A DNA stretch of 64,000 bases from Leeuwenhoekiella sp. (GTDB lineage: Bacteria > Bacteroidota > Bacteroidia > Flavobacteriales > Flavobacteriaceae), in the NCBI GenBank assembly GCA_002708845.1, contig PAPI01000020.1, positions 160,717 to 224,716 on the forward strand, written 5' to 3'. Position numbers and translations under genes: made by a program. The notes beneath the pieces were generated by a model. It did not search any database. It had not been told where the DNA came from and was given only the letters and a program-made list of their open reading frames with translations. Positions 18,228-28,041 of this stretch are shown here, piece after piece; position 1 is the first letter of the stretch, and each line of letters opens with the position of its first letter.

Positions 18228-19604
18228 TTATAGTTCTTTGATTTTAATGTTTTTAAAAGCGACCCGGTCGCCGTGATCCTGTAGCAGAATATTTCCCTGC
18301 TCGAAAGTTCCAAATCCCGGCCAGTCTTTGTATTTACTTTCTTCAACCAGTTGCAGGAATGCATCGGTATTTCTGTCGTATTCCAGCACTTTTACATCAT
18401 TAAGCCAGTGCTCTACGTGGTTGTCTTTGCTTACAATGCGGGCGGTATTCCATTCTCCAATGGGGTTTACTGGTTTATCGGGATCAGCCTGAATTAAATC
18501 GTATAACGAAGCCAGCGTACGGCTGCCTTCGTGATTACCAAGCTTGGCATCAGGGTGGCGGGCATCATCCAGAATTTGGTATTCCAAACCTATGGAAGAA
18601 CCTTCCCCCTTGTTCAATTCGGTATCTACATAATACTTAATACCACTGTTGGCACCTTCGGTAATTTTAAAATCTACTTTAAGGTCAAAATCCTTGTATT
18701 GTTTGGTGGTTACAATATCTCCCCCTGCAGCAGATTCTTCCCCTCCGGTAGCCAAAACAATCAGATTTCCATCTTCGATCACCCAGCCTTTATCGGGGAA
18801 ACGATCCAGCTTTCCACCGCGCCAGCCTTCGGTCGTTTTACCATCCCAGAGCAGCTTCCACCCGTCCTGAATTTCAGACTGTGTCAACCCATTTTTAGTA
18901 TTTAAAGCGGGCAGGCTCATCGGTTTAGTATATTGCTCCACGTCATCGGTAATGATGTTGATATTCTTCCAGCGGATTTCTTTCCCGGCTTCTTCATCCT
19001 TTCCGATGGAATGTACCTGTAAGGCGATAAAGCCAGTCTGTGTCTGGTCATCAACCAGATGCGCAGCTTCAACCCCGTTGATCCAGGTTTTCAGGGTATC
19101 TCCAATAGCCTCTATACGGTAATGATTCCAATCACCCTGCTTAAAGGCTTTCTGCGCTTTTGCATTGTCGGTAAGCGGATACAGCCAGCCTTTTCGTGCC
19201 TCATCATAAATACCAGCACTCCACGCCCGGTCTGAAGGGTCGATTTCTACCTGATAGCCGTGCACACGACCATCCCGGTAATCGGGATTGCTCAAACTGC
19301 GTATTTGAATTCCTGAATTCATTGTAGAATCAACCTTATAATCAAGCTCTAAAATAAAATCTCTGTAATTCTGCGTGGTAGTCAAAAATGAATTTGGGGT
19401 GTCTGGTTTAGTAATCCCAACAATTTCATCTCCCTCTATTCGGTAATCAGCCTTTCCATTAAGCTGTTTCCAGCCAGACAATGATTCGCCGTCAAATAAA
19501 GGTTGCCACGGCTCATTGGACTCATGCTGTTGGTCTTTACAGGAGCTTAAAAGCTGTAGACTTACCATAAACACCAGCGATAATCGTAGATTTTTTGAAT
19601 TCAT
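18228..19604 (-). CDS. Lipoprotein with two DUF1080 (3-keto-disaccharide hydrolase) domains
   Basis: 458 residues. Lipobox LLSSC at Cys22. The first DUF1080 domain is at about 33-215 ([55 protein letters not shown]). The second is at about 245-457 ([57 protein letters not shown]). DUF1080 folds are concanavalin-like; characterised members cleave 3-keto-glycosides after oxidation. First gene of the operon with two Gfo/Idh/MocA enzymes, which fits oxidation followed by cleavage. Surface or periplasmic lipid anchoring is likely. Confidence 0.88.
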   Translation of the reverse strand: MNSKNLRLSLVFMVSLQLLSSCKDQQHESNEPWQPLFDGESLSGWKQLNGKADYRIEGDEIVGITKPDTPNSFLTTTQNYRDFILELDYKVDSTMNSGIQIRSLSNPDYRDGRVHGYQVEIDPSDRAWSAGIYDEARKGWLYPLTDNAKAQKAFKQGDWNHYRIEAIGDTLKTWINGVEAAHLVDDQTQTGFIALQVHSIGKDEEAGKEIRWKNINIITDDVEQYTKPMSLPALNTKNGLTQSEIQDGWKLLWDGKTTEGWRGGKLDRFPDKGWVIEDGNLIVLATGGEESAAGGDIVTTKQYKDFDLKVDFKITEGANSGIKYYVDTELNKGEGSSIGLEYQILDDARHPDAKLGNHEGSRTLASLYDLIQADPDKPVNPIGEWNTARIVSKDNHVEHWLNDVKVLEYDRNTDAFLQLVEESKYKDWPGFGTFEQGNILLQDHGDRVAFKNIKIKEL

Positions 19605-19706
19605 AAATCGTTTTAGTTTATTTCTTGGTTTGATTTGTTCTCAAATATAGGGAATCGATATGGCTCTATTTTGAAAAATACGACATCTAGCTTATTCTTA
19701 AAAATT

Positions 19707-19735
19707 AAAGCCCACTCGAATACCGAATGGGCTTT
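19707..19735 (-). terminator. Terminator downstream of the DUF5695-like gene
   Basis: AAAGCCCA and TGGGCTTT form an 8-bp stem, extended internally past one mismatch. It follows the stop at 19765 and precedes the DUF1080 operon. Confidence 0.75.
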
Positions 19736-19764
19736 AAAACAAAAGTTAACCAAAGTAATTAAAA

Positions 19765-22458
19765 TTAGTACTCAATACTCACCTTAACTGGTTTATCTTT
19801 TAATTTCACTTTATACATCCCGCGTTCCATGGGATAATCCATTTTGAAACCTTCAGTTGTACTGATATACGCATAGGGCGTATACGCATCTTTAGGCATT
19901 AGTGTGAGCATAACTTCGCCACTCTTTTTATCGTAAGAAGCTTCCGCTACTTTCCCTGCTTCCAAAGTAATCCATAACTGCTGCGGCTCAATGTAGATGC
20001 GATTTTTAGCAGCTGTAGTAAGCTCAACATTAATATCTTTAGGGGTTTCTTCCAAATTTCCGCCGAAGGCTAACCAACCTAAATCTGCATCTTCAGTAAG
20101 GTAGGTAGCTGTATTTATAGCATACCCGTAGAAATTAGGTCCATAATCACCGGAATGATAATCAATACGTAAGGTAGAAGGATATGAATGAAAGGCAGAC
20201 GGCCCAAAACCATCCTGAGTAATATTAGAAATTGCTCCAAGTGTACCGCCATATCCCACACGTAACAAATACAGTTCGGGATTTTCACGATAGGCCGTCA
20301 ACACCGGGATCGCATTCAAGCCCGAACCGTAATGATGAATCTGACGCTCTACACGAGAGAGTTTACCTCCATATAGAAAATCCCAGTACCGGCGGGCATT
20401 TCCATTATAAGCCCAATGTGGAATAGTGGGCATATAAGCAAGAATGGCATCAAGTGTAACCTGAGCTTTCTCATCATATCCAAAATAGTCAGACCACATA
20501 AATACTTCTTCCTGCCCGGTAGAATCCCAGGGCATTTCGCTTCCAAAAGGATAATTCAGGGATTTCCAATGATCGGCGCGGGCTTTCATACGGGTTTCCA
20601 AATCCTTAGCCATCTCGGTATAACCTTCTTTCTGCAAATCGTTTAGAATAAACAAGAAAACACTGCCTTCCATCTGGCCAAATTGCGCGTAATACGGAGC
20701 ATCTTCAATCATCGCTACTGCAGTTCCATAGGCACTTTTTAAATACCAGTCCCAGTTGTGATTGGTTACCAATCCCTGATGATACCTGCCCAAACGGTAC
20801 ATCACCCAATGCGTGGCGGCCACGTGCGGATAGTTGTACGAGCGGCCGCGATCATCTGCGTGTTCTTTATTCCAGGCGGCCCAGGTTTTCCAGTTTATGG
20901 TATCACTGTAAGCCCCTTCAGGCATTTTATCGGGTTCGTAATAAAAAATGCTCTTTTTTACCGCATACTTTTGGTCACCTTCAGCATCCTGAATTACGCC
21001 CCAGAGGGTTCCGTCTATAAAGGCTTCCATTTTCTTGATTTCTTCAGCATCCGGTAAAATAAACTGTTTCATCATCGCGCCCAGATAACTTCCCGCACCG
21101 CCTTCATCACTCAATCCCGCAACCCAAACTCTGCTATCCTGAGTGAGTTGTTTTTTAGTCTCGTAATCATACGAAATTACAGATGGATTTCTTTGGAAAA
21201 TATCGCCTTCTTCATCAAACCATTGTTCGGTAGTGAGGAAATGCCCAAAGTCCTTAACCACCTCAGTTTCGGGCTTAATGACTTTATAATTAACCGTCTG
21301 CTTGAGTCCATCGGCATAAACAATAGTCAGGCGCGCACGCCCCCAGGTTTTACCCTGAACTTGATACTGCGCATAGCCGTTTCTAGCAGGCTTTTCTTCA
21401 GTAACCACAAGCGCTCCTTCCGGCTCAACACGCATAGAAGTTACCTTTTTAGGATATTTTAAAAACAATTGTGCGGTCACATTTTGAGGTAATACATAAC
21501 CGGGGATTCCTATCACCACCGGACGCTTTTCTTCAATTAATTTTTGTTGCGTGCCCTTTACTCCGATAGTGGGTACAAGTTTAAGTGCAAAATTTTTGCT
21601 TTCTCCCGGCTTGAGGATGGTAGAAGTAGGTTCATTCCATTGCTCCACTCCTTTCCACTCCTGCTCGGCATAAGCTAGACTGTGCGACATCCACTCGTGG
21701 AAACCTTCAAAGACCACGCTGCGTCTTGAAGGGTCATCGTTTAAAGGTCTATAGGCTTCAAATGGCATGTTTTCGGAAGGAAGCACTAACAGGCCGCTGC
21801 CTACTCCACTAAGTCGTTTAACTTCTAAATACCCTGAATCCTCGCCTATATACGGATCAAAGAATACGTTTTGCGCATGGGTTTCATCTAAAGATTTTCC
21901 TTCTAAAATATTGTTGAACGCCATCGGGATGCCCAAAGCACCAAGTTCAACAGTTGAAGTTGAAGTATTTTTTAGGCGTAAGCGCAAAACCAAATCGCCC
22001 TGATTGTCTTCATAATATCGCGTAATCTCTAACGGCAAATCATCAGGCAACGTGGGTCTCAAATCTGCAGCGGCAAGCACCGAACCCGAAGTTTCAAGTG
22101 GAATTACCGGTTTGCGGGCCGAAGCAGTACTGTAAGAGATCCATTCGCCTGAAGCATTTTTGATTCTGAAATTGAGATCCCCCAGCCAGTATAAACCGTC
22201 TTTACCACGAACTTCCAAACGGTCTCCCGGTGTAAAGTCAAAACCGGGTTCATCTGCCGGAGACAAGCCGGCCACAGTTTGGGACTCTTTGACCAATTTG
22301 AGTATAAAGTTTTTGGTTTTATAGGTATCAATCCCGTCTTCAAGACCCAAAGTTTCTGGTTTTGAAGCCAGATTTTCCCAATAATCCTGAGCCTGTGTGA
22401 GCTGCGAAAAGCTCAAAAACAGAAATGCCGAAAAGAGTTTTAATTTGTACGTGTGCAT
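19765..22458 (-). CDS. Large exported protein, DUF5695-like, candidate glycan-active enzyme
   Basis: 897 residues with signal peptide (FSAFLFLSFSQLTQAQ). Residues 30-330 look beta-rich (GDLNFRIKNASGEWISYSTA, ITRYYEDNQGDLVLRLRLKN). From about 400 the protein is helix-rich with aromatic/acidic signatures of an (alpha/alpha)6 fold (HVAATHWVMYRLGRYHQGLV, WDWYLKSAYGTAVAMIEDAP, YDEKAQVTLDAILAYMPTIP). This matches my memory of DUF5695 in Bacteroidota PULs, where no activity is established. Acidic residues in this half are candidate catalytic groups, but none can be assigned. Encoded between the GH43 and DUF1080 units on the same strand. A glycoside hydrolase or lyase role is inference from context and fold impression. 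Confidence 0.7.
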   Translation of the reverse strand: MHTYKLKLFSAFLFLSFSQLTQAQDYWENLASKPETLGLEDGIDTYKTKNFILKLVKESQTVAGLSPADEPGFDFTPGDRLEVRGKDGLYWLGDLNFRIKNASGEWISYSTASARKPVIPLETSGSVLAAADLRPTLPDDLPLEITRYYEDNQGDLVLRLRLKNTSTSTVELGALGIPMAFNNILEGKSLDETHAQNVFFDPYIGEDSGYLEVKRLSGVGSGLLVLPSENMPFEAYRPLNDDPSRRSVVFEGFHEWMSHSLAYAEQEWKGVEQWNEPTSTILKPGESKNFALKLVPTIGVKGTQQKLIEEKRPVVIGIPGYVLPQNVTAQLFLKYPKKVTSMRVEPEGALVVTEEKPARNGYAQYQVQGKTWGRARLTIVYADGLKQTVNYKVIKPETEVVKDFGHFLTTEQWFDEEGDIFQRNPSVISYDYETKKQLTQDSRVWVAGLSDEGGAGSYLGAMMKQFILPDAEEIKKMEAFIDGTLWGVIQDAEGDQKYAVKKSIFYYEPDKMPEGAYSDTINWKTWAAWNKEHADDRGRSYNYPHVAATHWVMYRLGRYHQGLVTNHNWDWYLKSAYGTAVAMIEDAPYYAQFGQMEGSVFLFILNDLQKEGYTEMAKDLETRMKARADHWKSLNYPFGSEMPWDSTGQEEVFMWSDYFGYDEKAQVTLDAILAYMPTIPHWAYNGNARRYWDFLYGGKLSRVERQIHHYGSGLNAIPVLTAYRENPELYLLRVGYGGTLGAISNITQDGFGPSAFHSYPSTLRIDYHSGDYGPNFYGYAINTATYLTEDADLGWLAFGGNLEETPKDINVELTTAAKNRIYIEPQQLWITLEAGKVAEASYDKKSGEVMLTLMPKDAYTPYAYISTTEGFKMDYPMERGMYKVKLKDKPVKVSIEY

Positions 22459-22639
22459 TTAAAAAGAGTTACAGTTCTATTTTGATCCCTGATAGGAATT
22501 TTTAAAAATGAAAAATAGCATAAATCGGCAATTGCAGGTATAGACATATTAGCGAGTACGCATACTATCTTATCCCTGTCAAACCTATTCAAGCTAAAGG
22601 ATAAGCATTTTTTACATAGATAGGCCGAAATAAAAGAAC

Positions 22640-24829
22640 TTAGTCTCCCGGTTGGGTTTGCTTTAAAAGTTCTTGTATTTCGTTTTCATTTAAGCCCCGG
22701 TCATAAAATTTCAGCGAAGCCAGGTATCCGCTAAAGGCTTCCCCGGCATCTGAAGATCCTATGATCATTTTAGCACTCTCAATCTGACTGGATAAGGTCA
22801 TCATCTGCGCATTATCCAGCTTACCATCTACATAGATTCTTTCGGTTACGCCATCAAAGGTTAATACGAGATGATGCCATATATCGGCTTCGGGTACACT
22901 TTTATAACCCATATCAAAATGACCATCTAAATGCGCCGCTGCACCGTAATTCCCCGAATTATAGAAAAAAGCATTGTACGAATTGGCCAGTCCGAATTTA
23001 TAACGGTCACACCAGGAGGCGAGACATTCGTCTTCATTGGAAACCTCCGGATTTTTAACCCAGGCAGCCACGGTAAAAGCAGCATTCCATGCCAGCGTTT
23101 CCGGTACGGGTTTATCTAAAATCAAGGCTCCGCCTTTAAAGTGAAAGGCCTTAATCCCGTTTGCTTCAGCTATTGTAACAGACCCGTTGGTAATGAAATT
23201 ACCCCCGTAAGTTCCCGTATTCTTTACTGAGGCAAATGGCTTACCCGTGACTAATCCTTCAGCACCCAGGTCTACGAGTTGCTGCTTAGATGCTTTGGGA
23301 GCAGGCGGGTTTGAGGATGCTTTATTTTTAAGATTAGGTAAGGGTATTTCAAAAAGCTCACTGTACACTTTCAAATTCCATACGGCGGTAAAAAGTCCGG
23401 TTTTTTCAGTTGCCAAAACCTTCAGCTTGAGATAGCGTGCTGCTACATCCCCATCATCAAGCATAGGGCTACCGGGAATACGGTTATTTGACCGGTCGGT
23501 GAAAAGCTTCCACTTCTTCCCATCGGTTGAATATTCAATTTGATACTGATAATAATAACTGGCAAATTCAAAACTGGTAGCAATTCGTTTTACGGGATAA
23601 ACCGCACCTAAATCAATTTCCAGAGATTGCGGAAGGTCATTTGAAGCAGCTTTCCACATCGTAGCGTTATCCTTATCTACCGCCTGAGATGGACTGAAGG
23701 TATAATCCATTCCCGGGATTTCTAAATGATAACTCGAGCTGGCCGTTGCCGTAGCGTTGTGCGCCAAATCTTCGGGTAGTTTGGACGTTCTTAGTTTTGA
23801 TAACGAGGTCTTATCTCGTTTTACTTTCGGCAAGGTAGAGTCATTCTCAAAGTGCAGTTCATCTACACAAATTTGCCGGGCCAGACCACCACGTGTCATC
23901 GGGTAATCGTGCTTGTGATAGGCTATATAGTAATCATCACCCTCCTTTAATACCGAATGATGTCCGGGACCGTGTACGTTTCCGTCTTCCGTAGTGCTCA
24001 AAACCGGATTATTATCACCCGGTGTAAAAGGCCCCCACGGACTATCGGCATACGAGTAACGCACATTATAAGTCTCATCGTGGCAAGAGCCGCCGCTATA
24101 CATCAACAGATATTTTTCACCTTTCTTCAACATATAGGGCGCCTCAAAAGGCTGCGGAGTTTGCTCCAACGGAATATTTCTGGCCTCGTTAATGAAGCTC
24201 CTAGTTTCCGAATCAAGTTCTCCTACAGCGTAACCGCCGTTATAATGTACCCAGGTTCCCCAATACGCGTAAATTTTTCCGTTAGTATCCTCAAAAAATT
24301 GAGCATCCAGTGAAGGAAAACCTTCACGAGGAAAGCCGTGAGAGATCACCGGTGTATCGTCTTCCTGCAATTTTTGCCAGGGACCTACGGGCGTGTCAGA
24401 CACATAACCGTAAATATTACAACCGGCCTGGCAATTTCCGAAATAGAGGTAAAACCGGCCGTCATCACCTTTAATAATATCTGGAGCCCAGTAATTACGT
24501 AGATTCACAGCCGATAACGAAGGGATTTCCATAGTGTAGTTATACCAATTTTCAAAGTCATCGCTGTACCAGACGGTGGGAGCCCCGGAAGCAAGCATCT
24601 CATTATCGGTGGTGGCATAGATATAATAAATTCCATTAAATTTTTTGATCGTAGGATCTGCAAACCAGCCCGGAATTATAGGATTAACATCAGACACCTG
24701 GTCTTGGTCATTTGAAACTTCAATACTTGAAAAAGTCTGATCTTCCTTTGAAATGCTTCGGTTATTATCGCAGGCTGTGGATAATACAAGTAAAAGGAGC
24801 ACTACTTGAAAATTGGTGAATTGAAACAT
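22640..24829 (-). CDS. GH43 family glycosidase lipoprotein with CBM32-like and LamG-like domains
   Basis: The ATG at 24829 is preferred to 24874 because it gives a lipoprotein signal (LLLLVLSTAC). About 729 residues. GH43 five-bladed propeller at about 45-350: general base Asp in GWFADPTIK, second Asp in WAPDIIKGDDGRFYLYFG, acid Glu in QPFEAPYMLKKGEKY, plus HGPGHHSVLKEGDDYYIAYH. An F5/8C (CBM32-like) module follows at about 360-510 (SQAVDKDNATMWKAASNDLP, ARYLKLKVLAT). A concanavalin/LamG-like C-terminal module has WHHLVLTFDGVTERIYVDGK. GH43 enzymes are alpha-L-arabinofuranosidases, xylosidases or arabinanases; which applies here is not resolved. Confidence 0.9.
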   Translation of the reverse strand: MFQFTNFQVVLLLLVLSTACDNNRSISKEDQTFSSIEVSNDQDQVSDVNPIIPGWFADPTIKKFNGIYYIYATTDNEMLASGAPTVWYSDDFENWYNYTMEIPSLSAVNLRNYWAPDIIKGDDGRFYLYFGNCQAGCNIYGYVSDTPVGPWQKLQEDDTPVISHGFPREGFPSLDAQFFEDTNGKIYAYWGTWVHYNGGYAVGELDSETRSFINEARNIPLEQTPQPFEAPYMLKKGEKYLLMYSGGSCHDETYNVRYSYADSPWGPFTPGDNNPVLSTTEDGNVHGPGHHSVLKEGDDYYIAYHKHDYPMTRGGLARQICVDELHFENDSTLPKVKRDKTSLSKLRTSKLPEDLAHNATATASSSYHLEIPGMDYTFSPSQAVDKDNATMWKAASNDLPQSLEIDLGAVYPVKRIATSFEFASYYYQYQIEYSTDGKKWKLFTDRSNNRIPGSPMLDDGDVAARYLKLKVLATEKTGLFTAVWNLKVYSELFEIPLPNLKNKASSNPPAPKASKQQLVDLGAEGLVTGKPFASVKNTGTYGGNFITNGSVTIAEANGIKAFHFKGGALILDKPVPETLAWNAAFTVAAWVKNPEVSNEDECLASWCDRYKFGLANSYNAFFYNSGNYGAAAHLDGHFDMGYKSVPEADIWHHLVLTFDGVTERIYVDGKLDNAQMMTLSSQIESAKMIIGSSDAGEAFSGYLASLKFYDRGLNENEIQELLKQTQPGD

Positions 24830-24969
24830 AATTTTAATTCTAAAAGGCAATTCTATTAAAGGCCAAAAACGCACCCGATGCTTCTAACGAACAACTCTGC
24901 TCAAAGAATCGAAAGTGCGTTTTTCAGAATAGCAAAGCTAACTCCCCGGAAACTCTTAAAATCCGGTTG

Positions 24970-26799
24970 CTATTCAATCTCAATATCGAAAGTGAACGTA
25001 GCCTGTACAGACTTTCCGCTTTCATATTCATAGACCAAAGCCTGTTTGATGGTATAGGTATCTCCTGTTGTTAAACGACCAGGGTACTGCCCTACACTAA
25101 ATTTTAATCCGGCTTCATCAAATTCTGAAAATACATAAGCAGTATCACCCCAATTTACTACATCACCAGCAGAACTAAACCAGTGTCCATAGCCATTTGC
25201 TGTTGTTTGTGAAATCAAATCTCCATTACTGTTTATGGCGTAAAATTTAATAGCACCTCCTATTTTGGCCGTGATTTCATTAGAAGAAAGCTGAAATGCA
25301 GTGGCTAATTGATCTGCATCTACAGCTACCGTTTTACCGGAATACGCTTCGGCATCTGCAGGAAACGTAAGGTTATACATAAAATCTTTTGATTCTGGCG
25401 TTTCGTCTCCTGATGAATCAACATATCCTAAAATATTGGTATTGGTAAACTTTACCGCATAAGGCCATTCTGCATCATTGCTGTTATCATCATCCCATGC
25501 GTGTGCACTATACTGTGTAGGCGCACCAGTAACCACCAGCCAGAGTTTGGAACAATTTTCGGGCACTGAAAAAGCGTATTCACCTTCGGCTGAACTGTGC
25601 ATCGTTCCGTAAACACGCTCTCCTCCATTTTTGAGTGCTACAAAACCATAACGCCATCCTGCGATCGAAGCATCAACCGTATTGAATCCTGCTGCATTAG
25701 CCTTGCCTTGGAAGTTTACCTGAACTTCTGTATTGGCTTCCGGCACTTTAAGTGGAATCACATTATATCCGGTTGTTTGTGGGGCATAGGTTTTAGCCAC
25801 CGTATGCGTACCATCTTCGCCTGTGGTGTAATCAAATTTTTGAGCTCCTATATAATCTTCTCCTAAATCGCGGAGTTCGTCCAAATCCCAGGTAAGCATT
25901 TTTGATGCCGCATCGTAGATCTCATCATTTAAGGCTTCGGTATCAATGCCAGTTAAGCGCATATAAGCCTGAATCGGATCTTCGGGCTGCTCGGCTTCAC
26001 GCCATAGACGGCCTATAAACTCCTGACCGTGTAATTGGGTCCAGTAATAATGGATGAAATAACTGGCGTAGCGGTAATTTTCATGATGAAGGTGTTTATT
26101 GTAATTCTCAATGTAAACGCTAAAATCATAAGCTGTAAAAACCTGTGACGGAAAAGCCTTAAATGCCTGCCACTGGGCCGTTTGTTCCCAGAAGCCATTA
26201 CCACCATTTCCTCCAAAACCATATCGAAAACCGTGACCATTTCCTAAATCGGAAAATACTTGATATTGAAAACTGTGTCCTATTTCGTGGGCTAATGTAT
26301 GCCCTGCGGGTTGTGTGGTTCCGGGGCTAATCCATAGAGCACCAATGACATCGTCATACCCGCCCCCTGTTGCCAGCCACTCATCCTGGTAATACAGGAA
26401 AATCATCATTTTGTAGGTGTTGAGCTTGGTGTTCTCGAGATTCAAATCTGCAAATTTGAGCTGCTCTACATTTAAATCATAAAACACTTCGGCTTTTTCC
26501 AGAAGGTTATCAATGTTAACTCGGTATTGCTCAGGTATGCTGGTTGATCCAGGGTCAAGATCATTATATTTCGCATCCCAAAAAATGATAAAATGTTCAG
26601 ACTCCCGGCTGCGATCAAAACTCCAGGTACTGGAATCATCTTCATAATCCATATCGCCAAACTCCTGTGGTTTGTAAATCTCAAGTTCTGATTCAACAGG
26701 TGGCTGAATTTCTTCCTCTTCAAAAGCAGAGTCTTTTGAACAAGACCAGAGGCTAATGACTATAACAAATAATGTAAGAATTCCGTTAATTTTCTTCAT
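24970..26799 (-). CDS. Exported lipoprotein, DUF6055 plus DUF4859-like, with HExxH-type site
   Basis: 609 residues. Lipobox SLWSC at Cys20. At 170-180 the sequence AHEIGHSFQYQ carries a metalloprotease-like HEIGH (171-175). SESEHFIIFWDAKYND and FWEQTAQWQAFKAFP are typical of the DUF6055 family. The C-terminal 110 residues (FQLSSNEITAKIGGAIKFYA, GHWFSSAGDVVNWGDTAY) look like a DUF4859 module. Neither family has an established activity known to me. First gene on the minus-strand side of the divergent AraC promoter region, so likely induced with the PUL. Peptidase action on a glycoprotein or proteoglycan is a plausible inference, not shown. Confidence 0.75.
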   Translation of the reverse strand: MKKINGILTLFVIVISLWSCSKDSAFEEEEIQPPVESELEIYKPQEFGDMDYEDDSSTWSFDRSRESEHFIIFWDAKYNDLDPGSTSIPEQYRVNIDNLLEKAEVFYDLNVEQLKFADLNLENTKLNTYKMMIFLYYQDEWLATGGGYDDVIGALWISPGTTQPAGHTLAHEIGHSFQYQVFSDLGNGHGFRYGFGGNGGNGFWEQTAQWQAFKAFPSQVFTAYDFSVYIENYNKHLHHENYRYASYFIHYYWTQLHGQEFIGRLWREAEQPEDPIQAYMRLTGIDTEALNDEIYDAASKMLTWDLDELRDLGEDYIGAQKFDYTTGEDGTHTVAKTYAPQTTGYNVIPLKVPEANTEVQVNFQGKANAAGFNTVDASIAGWRYGFVALKNGGERVYGTMHSSAEGEYAFSVPENCSKLWLVVTGAPTQYSAHAWDDDNSNDAEWPYAVKFTNTNILGYVDSSGDETPESKDFMYNLTFPADAEAYSGKTVAVDADQLATAFQLSSNEITAKIGGAIKFYAINSNGDLISQTTANGYGHWFSSAGDVVNWGDTAYVFSEFDEAGLKFSVGQYPGRLTTGDTYTIKQALVYEYESGKSVQATFTFDIEIE

Positions 26800-26901
26800 A
26801 AAATCGCTGTTTTTGATTGAATTAATTCAAAATTAACAGACTTCAGTATCGAAAATTTATAGAATCTACACCAGTCTTAAACCTAAGTTAACCTTCTTCC
26901 A

Positions 26902-26964
26902 AACGTTAAAATTGCGAGTAGGCGACAATATGCTAGACCAGATTCAGCCTTAAAACGTTAAAAT
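26902..26964. promoter_or_regulatory. Candidate AraC operator region in the divergent promoter
   Basis: Two direct copies of AACGTTAAAAT lie at 26902-26912 and 26954-26964, exactly 52 bp apart (about five helical turns). Between them CTAGACCAGATT (26933-26944) is the exact reverse complement of 28002-28013 in front of the GH127 gene. The region separates the DUF6055 gene (minus) from the AraC gene (plus). Confidence 0.45.
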
Positions 26965-27068
26965 CAGAGAAGTGTATATAATACATTATCCAATAGTGAT
27001 ACTATATTACCCCTATATGACCTACAAATGAAATTTTGAAGTAATTTTAAACAAACAATGCCCAACTG

Positions 27069-27911
27069 ATGAAAATTTTACCATTTAAAGTCCCTAAGCC
27101 CGGTAAGGAATCGTTAGTATATCAGGAAGATCGCGAAATGCGGTTTTACGACAAGTTACACGAGCATGAAGAGATACAGATAAGCTATATTGTAAAAGGT
27201 AGCGGATCGCTTATTTTGGGAGATACGGTTAATGAATACAAACCCGGTGACATCTTAATTATCGGCGAAAAAATACCCCACGTATTTAGATCTGATTCTG
27301 ACATAAAGGAAGAGTCGGTAATGTACAGCCTCTTTTTTACCAAAAGCTCTTTTGGTAAAGATTTCTTCAATTTAAGTGATCTTACCGGAGTCGAGAACTT
27401 CTTTAAAAAGTCTGATCACGGAATGAAGATCGTCTCGCAACAGAGCATACTATATAAGAAGTTTGAAATCCTTAAAGAGCAAAATCGCATACAACGCGTC
27501 GCAACTTTTTTACAGATTTTAGATATTCTCATTCACGCAGAGTCAACTCCTTTATCATCCTTTATCTACCAAAAACCCTATTCAGATGATGAAGGTAAAC
27601 GGATGAATGACGTGTTGCAGTTTACTTTAGATAATTATCAGGAAAACATCGCGCTGGAAGAAGTAGCTGAAAAAGCTAATATGAGTAAAAATGCCTTTTG
27701 CCGCTATTTCAAAAAACGAACTAACAAAACGTATTTTCAATTCTTAATAGATTTACGAATCGAGCAGGCCTGTAAATTACTTTATAATAAAAAGGACCTG
27801 TCTATTGGCGTTATTTCTGAATTATCAGGATTCCCCAATGTGGCCAATTTCAATCGAAAATTTAAAGAGCTGAAGCAAATGACTCCTTCTGAATATAGAG
27901 CAAGTATTTGA
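27069..27911 (+). CDS. AraC family transcriptional regulator with cupin sensor domain
   Basis: 280 residues. N-terminal cupin-like half (HEHEEIQISYIVKGSGSLIL, YKPGDILIIGEKIPHVF) probably binds a mono- or oligosaccharide. C-terminal AraC HTH_18 at about 185-280: IALEEVAEKANMSKNAFCRY, KKRTNKTYFQFLIDLRIEQA, and GFPNVANFNRKFKELKQMTP. Situated between the DUF6055 and GH127 genes, it is the only regulator inside the PUL; no hybrid two-component or ECF-sigma system is present. It is therefore the best candidate activator of the locus, acting at the matching sites at 26933-26944 and 28002-28013. Confidence 0.9.
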   Translation: MKILPFKVPKPGKESLVYQEDREMRFYDKLHEHEEIQISYIVKGSGSLILGDTVNEYKPGDILIIGEKIPHVFRSDSDIKEESVMYSLFFTKSSFGKDFFNLSDLTGVENFFKKSDHGMKIVSQQSILYKKFEILKEQNRIQRVATFLQILDILIHAESTPLSSFIYQKPYSDDEGKRMNDVLQFTLDNYQENIALEEVAEKANMSKNAFCRYFKKRTNKTYFQFLIDLRIEQACKLLYNKKDLSIGVISELSGFPNVANFNRKFKELKQMTPSEYRASI

Positions 27912-28001
27912 TCTACCTATGCTTTTAATCAACATAGTATTAAGCTTCGCTAAGATTCATAAATACTGCTTTGTATGAAATCGTAATTTTAATATTCTTT
28001 C

Positions 28002-28016
28002 AATCTGGTCTAGAAC
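28002..28016. promoter_or_regulatory. Candidate operator before GH127
   Basis: AATCTGGTCTAG at 28002-28013 is the exact reverse complement of 26933-26944. It continues into CTGGT-CTAGA-ACCAG, an imperfect palindrome. It lies 29 bp upstream of the GH127 ATG, near where promoter and operator sites would be. Confidence 0.45.
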
Positions 28017-28041
28017 CAGAATAATCCTATTTCATTATATT

